Source: Desulfobacteraceae bacterium (lineage in GTDB: Bacteria; Desulfobacterota; Desulfobacteria; Desulfobacterales; Desulfobacteraceae). From it: a DNA stretch of 6,051 nt. The stretch spans positions 1 through 6,051 of the forward strand of contig JAGLLQ010000373.1 of the NCBI GenBank assembly GCA_023140455.1, given 5' to 3'. Both the position numbers and the translations under genes were made by a program. This document shows, one piece after another, positions 1 to 3,436 of this stretch. The notes under the pieces were generated by a model. That model was given only the letters and a program-made list of their open reading frames with translations. It searched no databases and was not told the origin of the DNA. The stretch's first letter is position 1; each line of letters begins with the position of its first letter.

Positions 1-339
1 AAGCATAATCACCAAGGGGATCAAGTAGAGGTTTAATTCAAGCGACACGGGTAAAAATCGCCAGAAAGCAGGCCAGAAACTGTCTGCTGCCGTGGTGGAA
101 TACCCGAAGTCTCCTTTTGAGATTTTTTTGATCCATCTCACGTACTGTATGTAAAATGGGTCATCCAGCCCGTATTTCTTGACTATTTTGGGCAAATCTT
201 TAGCCTGCTGGGGAGAACTGATGTATAGAGCAGCTCTCCTTTCCGGTGTAAAAGTCATAAGGAGGCTGAACAATAAAATTGAGGCACCAAATATCACCAG
301 GGTCATCAACATGAGTCGTCTAATTATATATGCGGTCAA
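1..339 (-). CDS. ABC transporter permease, DppB/OppB-like (N-terminal 113 residues, runs off window)
   Basis: This is the N-terminal part of an inner-membrane permease of the peptide/nickel-type ABC importers (BPD_transp_1 superfamily, DppB/OppB branch), which would form half of the substrate channel. The visible protein opens with TAYIIRRL, the usual lead-in to the first membrane helix (about residues 4-30). An external loop follows, with the family pattern KYGLDDPFYIQYVRWIKK then GDFGYS (about residues 55-81). The second helix begins after FLPVSLEL (about 95-113). The frame is open to base 1, so about two thirds of a normal protein of roughly 320 residues is missing. The start is a TTG codon at 339-337, chosen because an AGG core lies 6 bases upstream and TAYIIRRL is the expected N-terminus; the later in-frame ATG (residue 10) would cut into the first helix. 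The gene follows the binding protein after an 83-base gap holding a hairpin. Family assignment is firm; the substrate cannot be read from this fragment. Confidence 0.9.
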   Translation of the reverse strand, partial: MTAYIIRRLMLMTLVIFGASILLFSLLMTFTPERRAALYISSPQQAKDLPKIVKKYGLDDPFYIQYVRWIKKISKGDFGYSTTAADSFWPAFWRFLPVSLELNLYLIPLVIML

Positions 340-345
340 CTTGCA

Positions 346-352
346 CCTTTTT
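346..352 (-). promoter_or_regulatory. Ribosome binding site of the permease gene
   Basis: On the minus strand an A-rich stretch ending in AAAAAGG lies 6 bases before the TTG codon at 339. This purine run is the only Shine-Dalgarno-like sequence near the N-terminus and decides the choice of the TTG start over the downstream ATG. Confidence 0.65.
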
Positions 353-365
353 CTTAAGTTTTAAT

Positions 366-399
366 AAGGCCGGCAATGGTGATACATCATACCGACCTT
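366..399 (-). other. Intercistronic RNA hairpin between binding-protein and permease genes
   Basis: In the minus-strand transcript AAGGUCGGUA (399-390) pairs with UGCCGGCCUU (375-366). This gives a 10-bp stem with two G-U wobbles and a 14-base loop. On the plus strand the same two positions would be C-A mismatches, so the structure fits minus-strand RNA only. It begins 24 bases after the binding-protein stop codon, and only a weak UUAUU follows, so it is not a convincing full terminator. Between a solute-binding-protein gene and a permease gene such hairpins commonly protect the upstream message or reduce read-through, giving more binding protein than permease. That role is inferred here. Confidence 0.65.
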
Positions 400-422
400 T
401 TGGGGGTTAATTATTGCAGGAC

Positions 423-2159
423 TTATTTAAAAGCATGCTCTTTGATCAATACAGTGCCTGCAAACACAGAGTTGCGTTTTTCAGGATAAATAACACCCTT
501 TTTGTAAGCACGGGTGCCAACCGGCTGGATTATATTAATACCCAAAGCATGTTTCACCCAGAGATCCTGAAGTTCATGGTAAATCTTTTTTCTTTCAGAT
601 ACACGGGCTTCTTTGATTCCATCAGAGGTCAGCTGATCAATTCTTTCATTTTTGAACATCATATGCTGGCCATAGGCCCCTGTGGAATTCATAAAAGTAT
701 GCAGGAAATTATGTGGATCAGCAAAGTCTGCAAACCACCCGATAATAAAAATCGGGTAGACATGATGACGGTATCTGACCCAGTAATCTTTCCATTCAAC
801 ATGGGATACTTCAATATCAAATTTCGGGTTCAGTTCCATCATATTTTCAGCAATCATGTGAGCAGCAGCCTGGCGCATGTCATTGCCGGTGTTGTGAAGG
901 ATGGTCATTTTAAATCCTTTTTCCCATACTTTTCCACCCCAGGCTTTTTTCATGTATTCAGCAGCTTTTTTAAGATCAAAGTCATATCCTTGTACATCTT
1001 TTTGAAAGGGCAGACCTACAGGAAGAGGTGCATTAAGGATTTTCCCCTTGCCACTGGTCACTTCTTCCTTGTACAATGCCGAATCAAAGCAGTGTTGAAA
1101 AGCTTTTCTGACATTAATGTCCTTAAAGAAATCCGGTGGGATACCTTCTCCATCCAACTTACCACTTCCGATATTGGGGTTTCCGGATTTCTCAATTTCC
1201 TGGCAGAAAAAAGCCGTTGTAACAAAAAGCTGGGGAGTTTCTAAAATACTGATGTCCTTCATTTCCTGCATTTCAGCAAGGCGGCTGGACTGAAATGGAA
1301 GGACAGAAAGGTCGCCACTCTGCATCATCAGCTTTCGAGTACTCCATTCCGGAATATATTTTCTAATAGCAATTTTAATAGAGGGCTTTTTCCCCCAGTA
1401 TTGTTCATATCTTTCATATACTACCCGGTCTGAAGGGACCCACTCTTTGAGTTTATAGGGACCAGATCCGTTTTCAATTTTAGCCAAAGGTTCTTTACCG
1501 TCTTCAGGGCCGCTGAATTTTGCGGCATTTTCATATTTTCCATCCCAGCAGCCGTTTTTAATGGCCCATTCTTTGTCTATGATAGCACAAAGAGAGCTTA
1601 CAAAAATACTCATAATGGGCGGATAGGCAGCAGGCATGGTGATAACAATATTATCTCCATCCACCTCAACTGCTTTGGCAATCTTTTCAACAATACCCTC
1701 TTTAAGCTTACCGTCTTTTCTTGTGCTGCCGGTTCCTAAAAGAGCTTCCAACAGCATCCACATGGGACCACCGTTTGGATCACAGATCATGGCCCGTTCC
1801 AGAGAATATTCCACATCTTCAGGGGTGAGGCTGTTTCCGTTATGGAAGGTCACACCTTTGCGGATATTAAAGGTAATTTTTTTTCCATCATCTGTGATGC
1901 CACCGTTCTCAACAGTAGGTACCTTGGTGGACAACACAGGAACAAATTTTTCCGTATTGGCACCATCATACCAGATCAGTGTTTCGTATAAATTCCAGAT
2001 AACTTCCATGCTGGCATCATCATAAGCCTTACAGGGGTCTACGGTACCGATGGTTCCGATGTTTGCCCAGACAAAGGTGTCTTTTGGGGCACTATTTGCA
2101 CTCAAGGGCATGATCAGGAACATCATCGTAAGCAACAGACAACTCAATTTAACTTTCAT
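423..2159 (-). CDS. Secreted solute-binding protein of a peptide/nickel-type ABC importer (SBP family 5, DppA/OppA-like)
   Basis: This is the periplasmic receptor that captures substrate for the ABC importer whose permease follows. With the start at 2159 it has 578 residues. A Sec signal peptide covers about residues 1-24: MKVK, a hydrophobic core CLLLTMMFLIMPL, then SANSA before PKDTF. There is no lipobox at the cleavage site, so a soluble periplasmic protein is expected. Family 5 hallmarks include VDPCKAYDDAS with NLYETLIWYDG (about 41-67), FNIRKGVTFHNGNSLTPEDVEYSLERAM (about 97-124), GSGPYKLKEW (about 232-241) and GWFADFADPHNFLHTF (about 474-489). It is somewhat longer than the usual 500-540 residues, with a loop at about 200-230 before GSGPYKL. 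An in-frame ATG at 2174 would add MEKIK but has no ribosome binding site; GGAG at 2172-2169 serves the ATG at 2159. It lies 60 bases after the RpiR regulator gene. Family 5 members carry peptides, nickel, opines or oligosaccharides, so the substrate is unknown. Confidence 0.93.
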   Translation of the reverse strand: MKVKLSCLLLTMMFLIMPLSANSAPKDTFVWANIGTIGTVDPCKAYDDASMEVIWNLYETLIWYDGANTEKFVPVLSTKVPTVENGGITDDGKKITFNIRKGVTFHNGNSLTPEDVEYSLERAMICDPNGGPMWMLLEALLGTGSTRKDGKLKEGIVEKIAKAVEVDGDNIVITMPAAYPPIMSIFVSSLCAIIDKEWAIKNGCWDGKYENAAKFSGPEDGKEPLAKIENGSGPYKLKEWVPSDRVVYERYEQYWGKKPSIKIAIRKYIPEWSTRKLMMQSGDLSVLPFQSSRLAEMQEMKDISILETPQLFVTTAFFCQEIEKSGNPNIGSGKLDGEGIPPDFFKDINVRKAFQHCFDSALYKEEVTSGKGKILNAPLPVGLPFQKDVQGYDFDLKKAAEYMKKAWGGKVWEKGFKMTILHNTGNDMRQAAAHMIAENMMELNPKFDIEVSHVEWKDYWVRYRHHVYPIFIIGWFADFADPHNFLHTFMNSTGAYGQHMMFKNERIDQLTSDGIKEARVSERKKIYHELQDLWVKHALGINIIQPVGTRAYKKGVIYPEKRNSVFAGTVLIKEHAFK

Positions 2160-2167
2160 TTTTATTT

Positions 2168-2172
2168 TCTCC
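2168..2172 (-). promoter_or_regulatory. Ribosome binding site of the solute-binding protein gene, deciding the start
   Basis: The minus strand reads ATGGAGAAAATAAAAATG. The GGAGA at 2172-2168 is the only purine-rich Shine-Dalgarno match and sits 9 bases before the ATG at 2159. It overlaps the upstream ATG at 2174, which itself has only an AT-rich leader. The signal peptide also has normal proportions from the 2159 start. Confidence 0.65.
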
Positions 2173-2219
2173 ATTTAAGATTTATAAAAACTTACTTAGA
2201 ATTATTATCTGATAAAGCA

Positions 2220-3134
2220 TTATTTCTCATCCTTGCGCTCCATTCCTTTCTGGAACAATTGTTTTTGTTTGATTTTATGGGTAAATGAATTAAATTCATC
2301 CGCCATAATCATGGCATTGGTAACACGATCTCCAAAAGAATTTTCAAGAAGACGGGCTAAAATAACTGTCAGACCTTCCACCACCATCAGGCCGGAACAA
2401 CGGCTTCCAAAAACAGCTGGCCAGGAAATGGGAACAGTTAATTCAACAGAAGCATATTTTGATATTGGAGAGGAGTTGGAATCATTCAAAACAATAATCC
2501 TGGCCCCTTTTTTAGCAAATTCTTTCACTGTAAGAGTTGTCTGATGAGCATAGCGCTGGTAGCTAACGGCAAACAGTACATCATCTTTACCCGCATCAAT
2601 CATCTGATGGGTCATGTTGCCGGACTGGTTGTTCAGGAAAATAACACGAGGTCTTAAAAGGGTCAGTTGCTGGGCAAAAAGATGGGCGATCATATATGAA
2701 TTAAATTGCCCAATCACATAAACCATTCCTTTGGCATTGGCCAGCATGGCAGCAGCTTCTTCCAAACTATCATTGGTAATATTGGAATAGGCAGCTTCTA
2801 TATCATTGACAACCAGTTTGCAGAACTGGGACCAGGTTGTTTCATCACCATCCAGAAGCTGTTTTTTTGATAGCTGATACCTCTCCCATGAAGAATCTAA
2901 AGACCCCATGAGCTCCATATTAATTCTGGTTTTAAAATCATTGAAATCTTTGTAGCCGATGTGGACTACAAATCGTGTGACTGTTGCCGTACTGACATTT
3001 GCTCCTTTGCTGATATCATAAATGGTTTTTAAAGCCAGGTGATTTTCATTTTCCTGGAAAAACCGGACTATCTTAGTTTCTGATGTTGTCAATTTTTTAA
3101 GGTCTTCGATTTTGGCAAATAATTCTTTCAGCAT
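2220..3134 (-). CDS. RpiR/MurR-family transcriptional regulator (HTH plus SIS domain)
   Basis: This 304-residue protein has the usual RpiR-family length and layout. The N-terminal HTH_6 region (about 1-77) contains LTTSETKIVRFFQEN, then the helix-turn-helix YDISKGANVSTATVTRFVVHIGY (about 39-61) and FNDFKTRI. A linker of about 45 residues leads to a SIS (sugar isomerase) domain at about 125-265, with KGMVYVIGQFNSYMIAHLFAQQL, DDVLFAVSYQRYAHQTTLTVKEFAKKGARIIVLND and SSPISKYASVELTVP. RpiR proteins are cytoplasmic DNA-binding factors whose SIS domain senses small, often phosphorylated, sugars. Here the usual S-x-S-G-x-T loop is replaced by SYQRYAHQT, so the ligand may not be a standard sugar phosphate. 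AGGAG lies 7 bases before the ATG. The gene precedes the binding protein and permease in the same direction, so it probably controls that importer and, judging by the promoter motifs, itself. Whether it represses or activates cannot be told. Confidence 0.93.
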   Translation of the reverse strand: MLKELFAKIEDLKKLTTSETKIVRFFQENENHLALKTIYDISKGANVSTATVTRFVVHIGYKDFNDFKTRINMELMGSLDSSWERYQLSKKQLLDGDETTWSQFCKLVVNDIEAAYSNITNDSLEEAAAMLANAKGMVYVIGQFNSYMIAHLFAQQLTLLRPRVIFLNNQSGNMTHQMIDAGKDDVLFAVSYQRYAHQTTLTVKEFAKKGARIIVLNDSNSSPISKYASVELTVPISWPAVFGSRCSGLMVVEGLTVILARLLENSFGDRVTNAMIMADEFNSFTHKIKQKQLFQKGMERKDEK

Positions 3135-3141
3135 ATAAGCA

Positions 3142-3147
3142 CTCCTT
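3142..3147 (-). promoter_or_regulatory. Ribosome binding site of the RpiR-family gene
   Basis: AAGGAG on the minus strand ends 7 bases before the ATG at 3134. It is a strong Shine-Dalgarno match and fixes the start codon. Confidence 0.8.
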
Positions 3148-3149
3148 TT

Positions 3150-3162
3150 ATGACAATGTCAT
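3150..3162. promoter_or_regulatory. Dyad ATGACA-N-TGTCAT, possible operator
   Basis: This is a perfect inverted repeat with 6-bp arms around a single central base, directly upstream of the RpiR ribosome binding site and inside its predicted 5' leader. With a one-base centre it cannot fold as a full RNA hairpin, which favours a protein-binding site on DNA. The core TGACA/TGTCA arms recur at 3204-3218 with a 5-base spacer. The binding protein is unknown; the RpiR-family product of the adjacent gene is the obvious candidate. Confidence 0.45.
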
Positions 3163-3163
3163 A

Positions 3164-3194
3164 TTTGTTTCATTAGCTGTTACTTTTGTTTCAT
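3164..3194. repeat. Two direct copies of TTTGTTTCAT, 21 bp apart, possible operator
   Basis: The ten-base sequence TTTGTTTCAT occurs at 3164-3173 and again at 3185-3194 (ATGAAACAAA on the transcribed minus strand). The start-to-start distance is 21 bp, about two helical turns, so both copies face the same side of the DNA. The upstream copy overlaps the predicted -10 box and the other lies in the early leader, a typical position for repressor sites. No published operator was matched; assignment to the RpiR protein is inferred. Confidence 0.45.
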
Positions 3195-3219
3195 ACACAG
3201 TTGTGACATCACCTGTCAA
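3190..3219 (-). promoter_or_regulatory. Predicted sigma70 promoter of the RpiR-importer unit
   Basis: On the minus strand TTGACA (3219-3214) is a perfect -35 box, followed after 18 bases by TATGAA (3195-3190), a 4-of-6 match to the -10 consensus. An A/T tract immediately upstream (TTTTTTAAAAAG, about 3224-3236) could act as an UP element. Transcription would begin near 3183, giving a leader of about 50 bases before the RpiR start. No equally good promoter is seen between the regulator and the binding protein. Confidence 0.55.
3204..3218. promoter_or_regulatory. Dyad TGACA-N5-TGTCA over the -35 box, possible operator
   Basis: This inverted repeat has 5-bp arms and shares its arm sequence with the dyad at 3150-3162. 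One arm is part of the predicted -35 hexamer TTGACA, so a bound protein would compete with RNA polymerase. Because one arm coincides with a promoter consensus, part of the similarity may be chance. Confidence 0.35.
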
Positions 3220-3301
3220 GTACTTTTTAAAAAAATCAGTAATTTTTCTGAATAAAAATGAGGGAAATATAAAAATGAATAGAGAATATCTTTAAATAGT
3301 T

Positions 3302-3338
3302 AAAAACGTTTGCTTCTACCCATACAGGTATCAGCAAA
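3302..3338 (-). terminator. Intrinsic terminator downstream of the hybrid kinase gene
   Basis: Minus-strand RNA forms UUUGCU / GA / UACC, a six-base loop, then GGUA / GA / AGCAAA, followed by CG and UUUUU. The 6-bp and 4-bp helices flank a symmetric GA/GA internal loop, which can form stacked G-A pairs in this RNA; on the plus strand it would be UC/UC. The hairpin plus U-run fits rho-independent termination. It lies 98 bases past the kinase stop and about 80 bases before the next promoter, so it separates the two units. Confidence 0.65.
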
Positions 3339-3436
3339 TTCAAGTATAACTATTCAGAGCAAAGACAGGACTTAACTGGATTACAACACAATCATGCAGC
3401 TTAATAGTTCATATAAGATAATCTGAATATTTAGAT

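Larger units (their letters stand above)
3135..3436. other. Intergenic region between kinase and RpiR-family genes
   Basis: This 302-base gap holds no credible gene on either strand; start codons met here run into stops within a few codons. From the kinase side it contains about 98 bases of unassigned A/T-rich sequence, the kinase terminator (3302-3338), an AT-rich block (about 3220-3301) with no recognisable element beyond a possible UP tract, then the promoter and motif cluster of the RpiR unit (3150-3219). Confidence 0.7.

Noticed and set aside
179..364. Plus-strand frame of 61 codons near the left edge
   Set aside because: Antisense to the permease fragment, whose minus-strand translation matches a known family.
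366..399. Intrinsic terminator between binding protein and permease
   Set aside because: The stem is good but only UUAUU follows, so full termination is unlikely; reported instead as an intercistronic hairpin.
414..1244. Long plus-strand open frame (276 codons) opposite the binding-protein gene
   Set aside because: It lies wholly antisense to a clear family 5 binding protein, has no recognisable domain and no ribosome binding site, and its composition is what an antisense frame gives.
1636..2025. Plus-strand frame of 129 codons
   Set aside because: Antisense to the conserved N-terminal half of the binding protein; low-complexity Ser/Pro/Leu product with no family resemblance.
2160..2219. 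Separate promoter for the binding protein (TATAAA on the minus strand near 2186)
   Set aside because: No acceptable -35 box lies at the right spacing; a lone TATAAA in AT-rich DNA is weak evidence.
2233..2544. Plus-strand frame of 103 codons opposite the RpiR gene
   Set aside because: Antisense to the SIS domain, with no supporting signals.
3202..3217. CRP-like site beginning TGTGA near the promoter
   Set aside because: The second half does not match TCACA, so it is not a credible CRP site; the TGACA/TGTCA dyad explains the symmetry better.
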